A stretch of 64,000 nt of DNA, from contig JAEUQI010000004.1 of assembly GCA_016789145.1 (NCBI GenBank), positions 1 through 64,000 on the forward strand. Direction: 5' to 3'. The position numbers and the translations under genes were made by a program. Within the stretch, counting starts at the first letter, position 1, and the number at the start of each line of letters is the position of its first letter. The notes beneath the pieces were generated by a model. The model searched no databases and was not told where the DNA came from. It saw nothing but the letters and a program-made list of their open reading frames with translations. Origin of the DNA: Blastocatellia bacterium. Lineage in GTDB: Bacteria; Acidobacteriota; Blastocatellia; Pyrinomonadales; Pyrinomonadaceae. This document shows, piece after piece, positions 15,874 through 25,194 of this stretch.

Positions 15874-18744
15874 TCAGGGCAAAACACAGCCGCAGACGTA
15901 GCCGTCCGTGACCTCGAAATTGTCGATGTATTGCCCTTCGCGAAAACCGCCGATGTCGGTACCGACGCGAAATCGCAGTTGGACGCGTTGCATTGCGGCG
16001 TTTTGCGGCAGACGAACGGTCGTTGTTATGAACTCGGATATCTGGTTCGGCCCGCTTCGGCCGGACCAGCCCTGGCGGCCGCCCAACGGATTTTGACAAC
16101 ATTGATCTAGCATGCCGTCATAACCGCCGGATTCGAACGAGCCGCCGGCAGCGATGATGTCCTGCCATACGCCATCACCGATCTTTATCTCCAGCACAGA
16201 ACCGTCATAGAGCCGATTCCGTAGGAATGTCGTTTCAAATTCGTACCAGTTTCGAAAGCTGAGTTTGCCTGATGTGGTCTTGATCGAGAAAACCGGCGTT
16301 TGCATCTCATTCTGTCCGAATTGTAGCGGATCAGGCGAGAACGCAGACTTAGAACCGGTTTGCGAACGTTTTGCCGACACTGTCCAATTAATTCCGCCAT
16401 CTTGTGCACCTCGGAACCAGCGCACGGGCAGTGCAGCCTGTGGGGTTCGGTCGAAATTCTCAGCAAAAGCAACGCGAGGCTTGCCCGTGCGCAAATTTAC
16501 CGCCAGGTTTCCAAGTTCCGTTGCGCCGTCCTGAAGGCGAAATGTGAGCACTATCTCATTGCCGCACGCGACCGTCGGTGCGACGGTGAACGAGAACGTA
16601 CGCATAACCGCCTGCCCGCCGACCGGCATCGTACCGTAATTCTGAGGAGCACTCGCGGCCGTGACGCCGCCTGTATTCTGGAGCGTCGCGACAAGGTTCT
16701 GCGTTGATGCAAGACCCGAATTTGAAAGCGTTAGGTCAAAGCTGACCGTTTCGCCGGGATCAGGCGAGCCGTTGGTACCGCAGCTTTCTGACGAGATCGC
16801 CAGTACCGGCGACGTGAATTCCGGTATCGGCTGGAGCGAGAAATTGAGTGTTCGCGTCTCTCGATTAACGACAGTTACCGAAACGGTCTCGGAACGAAAT
16901 CCCGGCCTTGAGGCGGTTACTGTGTATGTTCCGGGAACGACCGACATAGGTCCGTATGTTCCGGACAAAACTGACAGACGGGAGTAAGCGGAAGCAGTGA
17001 TAGCAGCACCCTCGATCGGTACACCTGTGTCCGATCGTGAGACCGTGCCCGCGATAATGGCCGAAGGTGCCGAAGTGCATTCATCGAATTTGAATCGGCC
17101 GATCCTCGAAAGCCAAGTAAAATCGCTGAATGTTTCGCTTTCGAGCGAATAATACTCGCCTGTTTGCCAAAACGTACAATCGTCGACAGGATCGACAACA
17201 AGGCCCGAATAGTCGCCCCAACGCCAACCGAATGCCTTTTGAACACCGGTGCCTTCGACCAGGTTCGCCTCGGTTCTGAAAGTTCCTGCGGGCTCGCTCG
17301 CCAGTCTTCCGGAATAAAGTAACGATGGGCGTTTTTGTTCCGAAGCGTAGTTGTAGCCGACGGCGATATTCCCTTGATTATCCTGAGCTGCGGCTCCGAT
17401 CCAACGCGAGGCGTCATTCGTGCCGATCGTGGATTGCTCGGTCACCGAAAACGGCCCGACGCCATTTCGCTTAATTTCATAAACACGCACGCCGGCTCGA
17501 TATGGTTCGGACGCGACGCGAACAGTCTTTGCTACGACAAGCGATTCGCTATTGCCAAGGTTTCGATATGCGAGCCGATAACTGAACCGGTCACTGTTCG
17601 AATCAAGCCGCTCGCCCGGCGGCGGTTGTGCGATATCGGTGCGGTCGGGCGGGCTTGTCGGGTCGAATTCGGCTACTTCCCACGGGCTTTCCGGCCGTTC
17701 GACGAACGTCGAGCTAAGCGGATCGGCGAAGTTCGCACGAAATTCGAACAGCCGCAGACCGTCGTATGGATCGCCATATTCGTCTGCCAGGTAGGTTACA
17801 AATAGATTGGGAGCTCCGACCGGTGGCGGTCTCATTCCGTCAAGATCTGCCGGAAGGAAATTGCCTTTTCGAACTGCCGAAACGGCAGGCAATGGCCGAT
17901 TAAAGTAGATGAATCCGGCCGTCGGATCGCCGTTGAGCATCTTTTGACGATCGAAGGCAAAGAGGCCGTGACCTGAAAAATCAGCACCGATGAACTCTTC
18001 GCTCGACATATAATAGCCATCCGGCCATACGGCGAATTTCACAAAATCGTGAATTCGCACGTTCGGCATCACAAATTCGTAAATGTGATATTGCCCCGAC
18101 GGATCACCGGTCTTCGACACCGCGACCAACTGCCTGAATGGCGGAAACGCAGTGCAATACTGACTCAGCAGCCAACGGTCGGCGAGCGGATCATAAAGAA
18201 CGATCGGCAATCCGTCATCGCGAGTGGAGCAAATGGTGTTTAGCGGAGCGAACAGCGAGCTCATCTTAAATGGCGGCGTCAACGGTTGTCCATTCTTGCT
18301 GTAAACGCGAACGAGAGCATTAGCGGTCTGAACGTAGTGGTTCGGGCCAACGTCGCCATTCATATCCGGCGGAATTATCAGCAGGTTGAACGCATCAATG
18401 TTGTCGTAGTTCGAGAGACCATCAAAGCTGAGCGACGGTGCGGGCATGTCCAGCAGAGAAGACCGAGCGATCGCACCGTCTTTCTTGCCGAGTGTAAGAT
18501 CGACCGACGTTTCGGCAGCCGGCTGTTGATGCGAAATTTCCTTGGTTTGTGGCTTACCCGTTGCTACCGATCTTTTGAGCCCTACGGAATCGGCCCTTGG
18601 AGACGTACCCGAAGCTACGGCTTGAACAAATTGAGGCTGGCTAACGACAGATTCGGTCGCTGACACCGGTGCGTTCGGAAAAAAGGACAAGAGCACAGCA
18701 ACGGCTATGGTCAAAAAAAACACGGATATCGACCAACGATTCAT
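15874..18744 (-). CDS. Large exported protein with carboxypeptidase-regulatory-like domain
   Basis: 956 aa from the ATG at 18744; a GTG eight codons upstream is possible, but the ATG directly precedes the signal peptide (MNRWSISVFFLTIAVAVLLS). The N-terminal two thirds (through about residue 540) is Trp/Tyr/Asp-rich with segments such as PDMNGDVGPNHYVQT and FGWRWGDYSGLVVDP, suggesting an extracellular beta-propeller. Next comes an Ig-like carboxypeptidase-regulatory domain (IAGTVSRSDTGVPIEGAAI ... PGTYTVTASRPGF), then a CARDB-like domain (NGSPDPGETVSFDLTLSNSG). A C-terminal jelly-roll-like domain contains Cys pairs and ends GYVCGCVLP. Function unknown; probably secreted or cell-surface. Common architecture for Acidobacteriota. 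Confidence 0.7.
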   Translation of the reverse strand: MNRWSISVFFLTIAVAVLLSFFPNAPVSATESVVSQPQFVQAVASGTSPRADSVGLKRSVATGKPQTKEISHQQPAAETSVDLTLGKKDGAIARSSLLDMPAPSLSFDGLSNYDNIDAFNLLIIPPDMNGDVGPNHYVQTANALVRVYSKNGQPLTPPFKMSSLFAPLNTICSTRDDGLPIVLYDPLADRWLLSQYCTAFPPFRQLVAVSKTGDPSGQYHIYEFVMPNVRIHDFVKFAVWPDGYYMSSEEFIGADFSGHGLFAFDRQKMLNGDPTAGFIYFNRPLPAVSAVRKGNFLPADLDGMRPPPVGAPNLFVTYLADEYGDPYDGLRLFEFRANFADPLSSTFVERPESPWEVAEFDPTSPPDRTDIAQPPPGERLDSNSDRFSYRLAYRNLGNSESLVVAKTVRVASEPYRAGVRVYEIKRNGVGPFSVTEQSTIGTNDASRWIGAAAQDNQGNIAVGYNYASEQKRPSLLYSGRLASEPAGTFRTEANLVEGTGVQKAFGWRWGDYSGLVVDPVDDCTFWQTGEYYSLESETFSDFTWLSRIGRFKFDECTSAPSAIIAGTVSRSDTGVPIEGAAITASAYSRLSVLSGTYGPMSVVPGTYTVTASRPGFRSETVSVTVVNRETRTLNFSLQPIPEFTSPVLAISSESCGTNGSPDPGETVSFDLTLSNSGLASTQNLVATLQNTGGVTAASAPQNYGTMPVGGQAVMRTFSFTVAPTVACGNEIVLTFRLQDGATELGNLAVNLRTGKPRVAFAENFDRTPQAALPVRWFRGAQDGGINWTVSAKRSQTGSKSAFSPDPLQFGQNEMQTPVFSIKTTSGKLSFRNWYEFETTFLRNRLYDGSVLEIKIGDGVWQDIIAAGGSFESGGYDGMLDQCCQNPLGGRQGWSGRSGPNQISEFITTTVRLPQNAAMQRVQLRFRVGTDIGGFREGQYIDNFEVTDGYVCGCVLP

Positions 18745-18857
18745 CGTCAACGGTACACTCCAATGCACGTATTGAATATGATACGGCTATTCACCCGCTC
18801 AGACAATGGAAACCTTCAGCGTCGAATTCTCAGACCGATCTGCTTCTGAGCACGTGA

Positions 18858-19772
18858 TCAAGGCTCGGTCTTTTTCAATTGCACGATGAATGACCGTACA
18901 GACGTAGCCTCAGGCGTGTCAGGGAAGAGGCGTAGGAACTCCTCGTAAACGGCAATGGCTTCGGCGTTACGGTTGTTTCGCTCGTAGGCGAGGCCCAGAA
19001 GTTGGTAGATGACAATTGCGTCCGGTGCGCCGGAGAGCTGTTTCAGGGCAGTCTTGAGGTTCTTTGTTGCCTCGGCAAATAGAGGTTCTTGTTCCTCTTC
19101 CTCGGCTGTTTCGGCTTTTTCTTTGTAAAGCAAGCCGAGGCCCGTATAAGCCTCCGGCTGAAAGCCTCTGCCCTCGGTGATCGCGCGTTTGAAAGCGGCG
19201 ATCGCCTTGGTCTCTTCGCTCAGTTCCTTGTAAACGCGGCCCTCGACGGCGGAAGCCTCGGCAAAGCCGGGACGCAGTTTTCGCGCAGCGGCGATCGAGG
19301 CAAGAGCCTCGTCGAGTTCGTCCGCCTCGGTCTGGACGCGTGCCATCGCAAGATATGCTTCAGGGAAATTGGGGCGAAGTTCGATAGCCTGTTTGAATTT
19401 CGCGATCGCTTTGTCGCGGTCTTCGGAGGCGAGACGTTCGGCTTCCTGGTAGGCGAGTTCGGCTTTGTCAGTGGTCTTAGCTAGCGAGATAGTTACGTCG
19501 CCCCGCTGGGTCGCCGCGACCACCTGTTCCTTAGGAGCGTAGCCGTCGAGCCGTATTCTTAGCTTGTGTGCACCGGTCGATACGGTCTTGATCACCAGGC
19601 TGCCGTCCGGCGAGACCTTGCCAAAATAAACGCCGTCTAGCCAGACCTTGGCTCCGGGTTCGGAGATCACGCTGATAGTTCGAAACACGGGTGTCGCGGG
19701 CTTTCGAACGGTCTGTGCCGCAATCGCCGCCGCTGCGATCAGTATCACTACAAAGGTCTTCGAAAACTGCAT
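18858..19772 (-). CDS. Exported PEGA-domain and TPR protein
   Basis: 304 aa from the ATG at 19772, chosen over an upstream frame start because it begins a signal peptide (MQFSKTFVVILIAAAAIAAQ). A PEGA-like domain follows (SEPGAKVWLDGVYFGKVSPDG ... HKLRIRLDGYAP), then tetratricopeptide repeats from about residue 110 (AIAKFKQAIELRPNFPEAYLA, ALASIAAARKLRPGFAEAS, AIAAFKRAITEGRGF, AIAVYEEFLRLFPDTPEA). Likely a periplasmic or envelope scaffold. It lies upstream of the large exported protein on the same strand with a gap of 113 bp. Confidence 0.75.
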   Translation of the reverse strand: MQFSKTFVVILIAAAAIAAQTVRKPATPVFRTISVISEPGAKVWLDGVYFGKVSPDGSLVIKTVSTGAHKLRIRLDGYAPKEQVVAATQRGDVTISLAKTTDKAELAYQEAERLASEDRDKAIAKFKQAIELRPNFPEAYLAMARVQTEADELDEALASIAAARKLRPGFAEASAVEGRVYKELSEETKAIAAFKRAITEGRGFQPEAYTGLGLLYKEKAETAEEEEQEPLFAEATKNLKTALKQLSGAPDAIVIYQLLGLAYERNNRNAEAIAVYEEFLRLFPDTPEATSVRSFIVQLKKTEP

Positions 19773-19916
19773 AGTTAAGTTATGACGAACGGAAAACACG
19801 CGCCGTTGTCCGCAAGCTTTGATCGATGATAACCGTTGTCGCAGCGTTTGTTGAATACAGCTAACGCTCATCTGCCTTTGATTTTTCGTTTTCCGCGCCT
19901 ATAATCTTGTATTCGT

Positions 19917-19993
19917 GGCTGGGTAGCTCAGCTGGTTAGAGCGCGGGATTCATAACCCCGAGGTCGGGAGTTCAAGTCTCCCCCCCGCCACCA
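19917..19993 (+). tRNA. tRNA-Met (anticodon CAT)
   Basis: 77-base tRNA with encoded CCA. D-arm GCTC-AGCTGGTTA-GAGC, anticodon loop TTCATAA (anticodon CAT), T-arm GGGAG-TTCAAGT-CTCCC. The acceptor GGCTGGG against CCCCGCC leaves T4 opposite C69, a mismatch, and A31-C39 is also unpaired at the bottom of the anticodon stem. The CAT anticodon could be elongator Met or the lysidine-modified Ile tRNA; TilS is encoded in the same window. Confidence 0.93.
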
Positions 19994-20013
19994 CTCAATT
20001 TATCGGAAAAAGG

Positions 20014-20039
20014 CGACCTTTACTAGGGTCGTTTTTTTT
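20014..20039 (+). terminator. Rho-independent terminator after tRNA-Met
   Basis: CGACC (20014-20018) pairs with GGTCG (20027-20031) around an 8-base loop, followed directly by eight T. It lies 20 bp after the tRNA and 60 bp before the M48 protease gene. Confidence 0.85.
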
Positions 20040-20100
20040 GTTCCATCACTGCCCGCCGGTTTGCTACAATTTCTGAAAATCTATTGCAGGAAGTACTTCC

Positions 20101-22980
20101 ATGAAGAAATTGTTTTTGATGCTGGTGATCAGCGGATTGTCGTTGGCTGGGAACCTTTATGCACAGGAGTGTGCCGCTCCGAAATTAGTTTTTAACAACA
20201 ACCTGACAAATTCGTTCACGCCTGAGCAGGAAATGTTTCTCGGTGATGCGATCGCTGAACATGTCGAGCGAAACTATCGTGTTCTACAGACGGACGAGTT
20301 AACAGCTTACGTTCAGGGCATCGCCGATCGATTGTCGGCTCATCTGCCGCCAAGCGGGATCAAGTACCGAGTCGTGATCGCCGACATCCCGACGACGAAC
20401 GCGTTTGCCATGGCCGGTGGCCGCATTTTCATTACTCGCAAGATGATCAGCTTTGTTCGCAGCGAGGACGAGCTCGCCGCCGTTATCGGCCACGAACTCG
20501 GACACGCGGCCGTGCGTCATGGGGCGATCGACTATTCGCGTTATTTTAAGGAAGTGTTAGGCGTCACAAGTTTTTCAGATCGCCGCGATGTGGTTGAAAA
20601 ATACAATCGTCTGATCGAAATGTGGCGAACAAAACGCGTTTCATTTTCCGACAATCACGAAGACAATCAGCAGCTCGAGGCTGATCAGGTTGGCGTTTAT
20701 GCGATTTACGCTGCAGGATATGATCCTAATGCAATGACCTCGTTTTGGCGTCGGTTGACCGATGCCAAAGAACGCGGCGGATTTGCATCCATTTTCTTTT
20801 CTCGAAGCCGGCCTGCCGATCAGCGGCTTTCTGAGATGTTGGCATCGATCAAGAAACAGAACCCCACTTGCGTCGAGAAACTTCCTGAGAGCCGAGCCAA
20901 GGCGTTTGAGATGTGGCAAAACGCGGTGATCAATTTCTCGCTACCGACATTGCCCGAAGCGCTGGGATCAGGACTGGTTTACCGACGCCAGTTGCAGCCA
21001 CTACGTACGGAGATCGACCATATTCGTTTTAGTCCTGACGGTAAATATATTCTGGTTCAAGACAGCTCGACCATTACGATCTTGACGCGTGAGCCGCTGG
21101 CTATCGTGTTCAGAATAGATGCCGAGGAAGCCTACGCGGCGAACTTTTCCCCGGATTCGAGAGAAGTCATCTTTTCGAATGAAAACCTACGCATACAACG
21201 CTGGAATGTCGCTGAAAAGTCGCTAGTTTCGACACGCGAACTAGCCATACGCAGCGGCTACTGGCAAACCATCGTTTCGCCGGACGGCAAGTACGCGGCT
21301 GTTTATCGGTACGATGCTGATCTCGTGGTCTACGATGTAGCAACGAACGAAGAGGTCTTTAGGGAAAAGAGATTCTATGTGCCTACGAACTGGGAAGTTT
21401 TTGCTTGGCAGATCTCAAAGTCGCTGTTTGTCTCGAACGAGGTTGGCGCGTTGCGAATGCAGTATTCTCCCGATTCTAGATATCTGATCGTCGGTAGGCG
21501 CGGGCAAAATAGTTTCGGAAGATCTACTGAGACTCTAGCCCTCGATCTGACTGCCATGCGACCCATGAAGCTCAGCGATAACGTAAAGCGTCTTTTGCTC
21601 GGATCGATGGGATTTCTGTCGCCGGACAAGGTTATCGGTGTGTTTGGAGATGACAATACAAAGGCGGGCGTGTTCAGTTTTCCGCAAGGCGAACGGCTGG
21701 ATCAGTTCGAGCTTGGTGGAATGATTTTCACGCCGGCCCACACCGGAAACTACGTTGCCGTCCGGCCGGTCAAAGGTGCTCCTGTCGGCATTTTCGACCT
21801 CAAGCAGAAGAAGTATGTGCTCGCTAACCGTAAGTCGGCATTAGATGTTTACAACGACACATTCGTCGCGGAACAACGTAATGGCGAACTTTCACTTTTC
21901 GATATTGCAACAAAGCAAGAAAAGGCAACGATCCAACTGCCTCCCAGTCCGCTATCTCGTATCCGAGCACTTTCGATGTCGCCGGGCGGCAAATGGCTTA
22001 CACTTTCTGAACGCTCGCGAGGTGCCGTCTGGAATCTATCGACCGCCGAACGTGTGCATCATGTCAGGAATTTTGACGGGAGCTTTACTACCGAATATGG
22101 CAACGTTTTTGCTGATTTTCCAAAGTTCGCCGATCAGCCTCGGGCGATCGGATATTTAGATTCTGAAAAGAAAACGACCACGGCTTTACCTCAGCAATTT
22201 GGCGACGAGATGACCAATCAGTACGGACCTTATCTCGTCGTGCGAAGATCTAATCGTCCTAAAGATCTCAAGATGATCGAAAAGGACACGAAGAAGGATG
22301 CTGAGAAAATGACATTCAGCGATCAACGGCCTATCTATCTCAGCGCTAAAGGCACCAGTATCGAAGTTCGCAGTGTCGAGACCGGAACGACACTCTGGAG
22401 CAAAGACTTTCTGGAAGAAACTCCTTCGGTGTTTGTAAATACTGCTGAGAATACAATGGGATTTTATTGGCAGGCCGATAGCGAAGCTGCGAAAAAAATA
22501 GTGGAATACAATCCAGGCCTCGCCGAAAAATATCGTTCGCTCAAGAATAAGGACGACGATCAACTGATCCAACTCGTCGATCCGGCCAGTGGCGTGGTTC
22601 GTAGCACTGTCCTGCTTGAGACAGGTGAGGGATCGATCAGAATAGACAGCCTTTCTGCATCCGGCGAATATCTAATGGTCAATGACGATGACAATAGGAT
22701 CTTGGTCTATTCGAGTCGCAGCGGTGATCTCTTGTATAGGTTCTTTGGCAATTATGGCGTTCTTTCAGCAGACGCTTCGAAGATCGCGGTCGAGAACACG
22801 TCAGGCCGTGTCACGGTCTATGACCTAAAGACCGGATCCGAAGTCGAACGGTTAACATTCCCGAAGAAGCTTGCTGCAATGAGATTCATCGATTCTGGAA
22901 GGAAACTTTTTGCCTTCTCCGTGGATCAGGTCGCCTATATTTTCGATGTTGCGAAAATGGGCACTGCTTTGAGCCGCTAG
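20101..22980 (+). CDS. M48 zinc metalloprotease fused to a WD40-like beta-propeller
   Basis: 959 aa. Signal peptide MKKLFLMLVISGLSLAGNLYAQ. Residues about 40-265 are an M48 (BepA/LoiP-type) peptidase: zinc motif HELGH at 131-135 inside AAVIGHELGHAAVRHG, third ligand probably E193 in QQLEADQVGVYAIYAAGYDP, ending with the family-like RPADQRLSEMLASIKK. The remaining 650 residues form repeated WD40/TolB-like blades (HIRFSPDGKYILVQDSS, ANFSPDSREVIFSNEN, IVSPDGKYAAVYRYD, LSMSPGGKWLTLSE). BepA-type proteases act in outer-membrane protein quality control and usually carry TPRs; here a propeller takes that place. Ribosome site AGGAAG lies 8-13 bases upstream of the ATG. Confidence 0.85.
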   Translation: MKKLFLMLVISGLSLAGNLYAQECAAPKLVFNNNLTNSFTPEQEMFLGDAIAEHVERNYRVLQTDELTAYVQGIADRLSAHLPPSGIKYRVVIADIPTTNAFAMAGGRIFITRKMISFVRSEDELAAVIGHELGHAAVRHGAIDYSRYFKEVLGVTSFSDRRDVVEKYNRLIEMWRTKRVSFSDNHEDNQQLEADQVGVYAIYAAGYDPNAMTSFWRRLTDAKERGGFASIFFSRSRPADQRLSEMLASIKKQNPTCVEKLPESRAKAFEMWQNAVINFSLPTLPEALGSGLVYRRQLQPLRTEIDHIRFSPDGKYILVQDSSTITILTREPLAIVFRIDAEEAYAANFSPDSREVIFSNENLRIQRWNVAEKSLVSTRELAIRSGYWQTIVSPDGKYAAVYRYDADLVVYDVATNEEVFREKRFYVPTNWEVFAWQISKSLFVSNEVGALRMQYSPDSRYLIVGRRGQNSFGRSTETLALDLTAMRPMKLSDNVKRLLLGSMGFLSPDKVIGVFGDDNTKAGVFSFPQGERLDQFELGGMIFTPAHTGNYVAVRPVKGAPVGIFDLKQKKYVLANRKSALDVYNDTFVAEQRNGELSLFDIATKQEKATIQLPPSPLSRIRALSMSPGGKWLTLSERSRGAVWNLSTAERVHHVRNFDGSFTTEYGNVFADFPKFADQPRAIGYLDSEKKTTTALPQQFGDEMTNQYGPYLVVRRSNRPKDLKMIEKDTKKDAEKMTFSDQRPIYLSAKGTSIEVRSVETGTTLWSKDFLEETPSVFVNTAENTMGFYWQADSEAAKKIVEYNPGLAEKYRSLKNKDDDQLIQLVDPASGVVRSTVLLETGEGSIRIDSLSASGEYLMVNDDDNRILVYSSRSGDLLYRFFGNYGVLSADASKIAVENTSGRVTVYDLKTGSEVERLTFPKKLAAMRFIDSGRKLFAFSVDQVAYIFDVAKMGTALSR

Positions 22981-22997
22981 ACAACAAAGCCTGAGCG

Positions 22998-24197
22998 CTA
23001 GCTCGCGTCGGCCATCTCGTAGATGGCAAATTCGCTGGTTGCACCGATGACTCGGTTGCGGCCTAGGCGTTTGGCTTCGTAGAGGTTCTTGTCGGCGCGG
23101 TCGAGTAGGTGTTTGATCTCGGTGTCGGTGTCGAGGATCTCGGCGACGCCAAAGCTCGCGGTAACGGTTGCATGAGAGCCTTCGTTCGACATCGCGACTG
23201 CTTCGCGAAGAACGTCGGCGACGATGCGGGCGTTTTCAGCGGTCGTGAATGCGAGGATGATAGCGAATTCATCGCCGCCGAGCCGTGCGAAAGTGTCGCT
23301 CGCCCTAAGCTTGTCGGTGCATGCGTTGACCGCGGATTTAAGTACGAGGTCGCCCTGTGCGTGGCCAAATTTGTCGTTGATGTGCTTGAAACCGTCGAGG
23401 TCCATCATCACGACGGACAACGGATAGCGAAAACGAACCGCTCTTGCAAATTCCCGATTGCCGATCTCAAAGAAACTTCGATCATTGGGCACGCCTGTAA
23501 GAAAGTCGGTCGTGGCCTGAGTTGCGAGCTCAGCTTTTGCGGCTTCGAGTTCGACCCGCATCCGCTGATTGTTGAGGATCAAGTAATTGAACGTCCAGAA
23601 AACGAGGCAAACGATGTAGATCGCCAGAGTCCATGCTTGGCCAATGTTCGAGCTGAATGTTTGTGGTTCGTATACCGTCACTGATGCTCGGATGACCATC
23701 CAAAGAGCAAAAAGCCCATAGGCGTAGCGGGCGACGGTGTAGATACGTTGTGTTTCCCGATCGGATGCTCCCCGGAATTCGTAGGCAGACGCTCCCGTTA
23801 TTGCTGCGACCAAGAGCGACATTATGACGATCCGCAGCAAAGGACTGATCTGCACAAAGCTGAACCAGACCGGAATGACGATCGAGAAAGCCCAAACCGC
23901 CAATGCGGCGAGATAAGGCATCGATCGCCCAAAGAACTTTCTGATCCCGAGGTACCACGCGATCAGGCTGCCGGTGCCGGCGGCGCTTGCCAATGCCACC
24001 GATGTGACCTGAGACGAGCTACCGAACGCACCGAGCAGAACGAAGGTAAAGGCTGCGGCCGTGGTGCCGGCCGTCCACCAGCCGAAACCGTCGTAAGTTT
24101 TGCTCGATCTCCAGACGTAGATCATCACCGCACTGAGCGCAAATGAAATGAGCATCAGTACGACTGCCAAGGTCCGAAGATCGAGCGCCGTTTCCAT
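22998..24197 (-). CDS. Membrane-bound GGDEF diguanylate cyclase
   Basis: About seven predicted membrane helices in residues 8-205 form a sensor module. A short helix (RMRVELEAAKAELATQA) leads to the GGDEF domain from about residue 228 (DFLTGVPNDRSFFE, MMDLDGFKHINDKFGHAQGD). The catalytic motif is intact GGDEF at 307-311, and an RxxD inhibitory site (RASD, 298-301) lies five residues before it, so synthesis of cyclic di-GMP with product feedback is expected. There is no EAL domain. The gene has a promoter and structured leader, listed separately. It could govern pili (pilT) or exopolysaccharide, but no direct link is visible. Confidence 0.92.
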   Translation of the reverse strand: METALDLRTLAVVLMLISFALSAVMIYVWRSSKTYDGFGWWTAGTTAAAFTFVLLGAFGSSSQVTSVALASAAGTGSLIAWYLGIRKFFGRSMPYLAALAVWAFSIVIPVWFSFVQISPLLRIVIMSLLVAAITGASAYEFRGASDRETQRIYTVARYAYGLFALWMVIRASVTVYEPQTFSSNIGQAWTLAIYIVCLVFWTFNYLILNNQRMRVELEAAKAELATQATTDFLTGVPNDRSFFEIGNREFARAVRFRYPLSVVMMDLDGFKHINDKFGHAQGDLVLKSAVNACTDKLRASDTFARLGGDEFAIILAFTTAENARIVADVLREAVAMSNEGSHATVTASFGVAEILDTDTEIKHLLDRADKNLYEAKRLGRNRVIGATSEFAIYEMADAS

Positions 24198-24281
24198 TTA
24201 TTATGGTTAGTGGTTTATTACTGCGGGCCCGCCCGTATAACGGAACAGGCCACCGGGAAAGGGACACCAGCCAAGGTGTCT
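24198..24281 (-). promoter_or_regulatory. Structured 5' leader of the GGDEF gene
   Basis: On the transcript strand the leader contains GACACC-TTGGCT-GGTGTC (24263-24280), a CCG-TTATA-CGG hairpin (24233-24243) and the palindrome GCGGGCCCGC (24223-24232), all within 85 bases. No ribosome site precedes the ATG. It does not match the cyclic di-GMP riboswitch patterns I know. Confidence 0.45.
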
Positions 24282-24287
24282 AATGGG

Positions 24288-24315
24288 ATTATAGCAGAAA
24301 CGAGAGCGTTGTTAA
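24288..24315 (-). promoter_or_regulatory. Candidate sigma-70 type promoter of the GGDEF gene
   Basis: Minus strand: TTAACA (24310-24315), 16-base spacer, perfect TATAAT (24288-24293). A start at about 24281 would place the hairpin-rich leader right at the 5' end of the message. Confidence 0.6.
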
Positions 24316-24340
24316 AAGAGTTTTTTCACAACAAATAGAC

Positions 24341-24367
24341 AAAAAAATGCCTGCATAAGAGCAGGCA
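24341..24367 (-). terminator. Rho-independent terminator after the DUF164 zinc-ribbon gene
   Basis: Minus strand: TGCCTGC-tcttat-GCAGGCA (24348-24367) followed by seven T (24347-24341). It lies 19 bases after the stop at 24386. Confidence 0.9.
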
Positions 24368-24385
24368 GTGATCATGAAATAAGTA

Positions 24386-25120
24386 CTAGGCAACTGACGC
24401 TTCGGAAGCGTCTTTGCGAGTAATGTAGAGAATTCGCGTGCAGCTTTCGCAGGTGATAATTTGGTCGCCGCGTTTTACCTCAAGCTGCATTTGCGGGCGA
24501 AGAGCCATAAAACACGCACTGCATGAGCCATTCACGACCTCGGCAACGGCGATGCCATCGCGGCTGCGTTGAGCTAGTCGGTCGTAAACCGACGCGAGCT
24601 GCGGAGACAAAGTGGCAAATGCTGTTTTTCGATGTTCGGTCTGCGTGGCGAAATCGGACTGAGCCTTGGCGACAGTGGCGTCGAGTGCGGCTAGGGCGTC
24701 AGCGAGCTTTCCGTCGTGCGAAGCGATCTCTTCGCTGCGGTCGGCGACCTCTTGATCGGCTGCTTCGACCGCTTCCATCACCTCGACGATCTGCGTTTCA
24801 AAACCATTGATGGCTTTTTGAAGGGCGTCAGTCTCGCGCATCGCGGTTTCGTATTCTTTTGAGTTTTGAGCGTGTTTGAGATTTCGTTCGGCGCGTTCGA
24901 GGTAGGTCTTGTTCTCGGCGATCTGTTTTTCAAGCTCCGCACGCTTGGCATGCAGGTCGTCGCGGCGCTTTTGTATTTCGCGTATCGCCGATGCCTGGCC
25001 CGCAAAATCGCTCTCAATTGCAGCTCTATCTGCTACCGCACCATCGAGGATCTTCTTCAAACGCCGAAGATCGGTGTCAGTCTGTTGTAGTTCAATCAGT
25101 TTGTCGAGGTCTGCGATCAC
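24386..25120 (-). CDS. Coiled-coil C4 zinc-ribbon protein (DUF164/COG1579 type)
   Basis: 244 aa starting at GTG (25120). Residues 1-180 are a long coiled coil (for example LEKQIAENKTYLERAERNLKHAQ). The C-terminus carries a zinc ribbon with CSAC (GSCSACFMALRPQ) and CESC (IITCESCTRILY). This arrangement is typical of the conserved COG1579 family, a proposed nucleic-acid-associated protein. It has its own terminator and seems to be monocistronic or last in its unit. Confidence 0.88.
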   Translation of the reverse strand: MIADLDKLIELQQTDTDLRRLKKILDGAVADRAAIESDFAGQASAIREIQKRRDDLHAKRAELEKQIAENKTYLERAERNLKHAQNSKEYETAMRETDALQKAINGFETQIVEVMEAVEAADQEVADRSEEIASHDGKLADALAALDATVAKAQSDFATQTEHRKTAFATLSPQLASVYDRLAQRSRDGIAVAEVVNGSCSACFMALRPQMQLEVKRGDQIITCESCTRILYITRKDASEASVA

Positions 25121-25194
25121 TTAGAAATTATCTCCCGCCTTAGCAGCATTGTCGTAATCTCTAATTCTATCGCAGCTGATGCTATAAACAAAAG

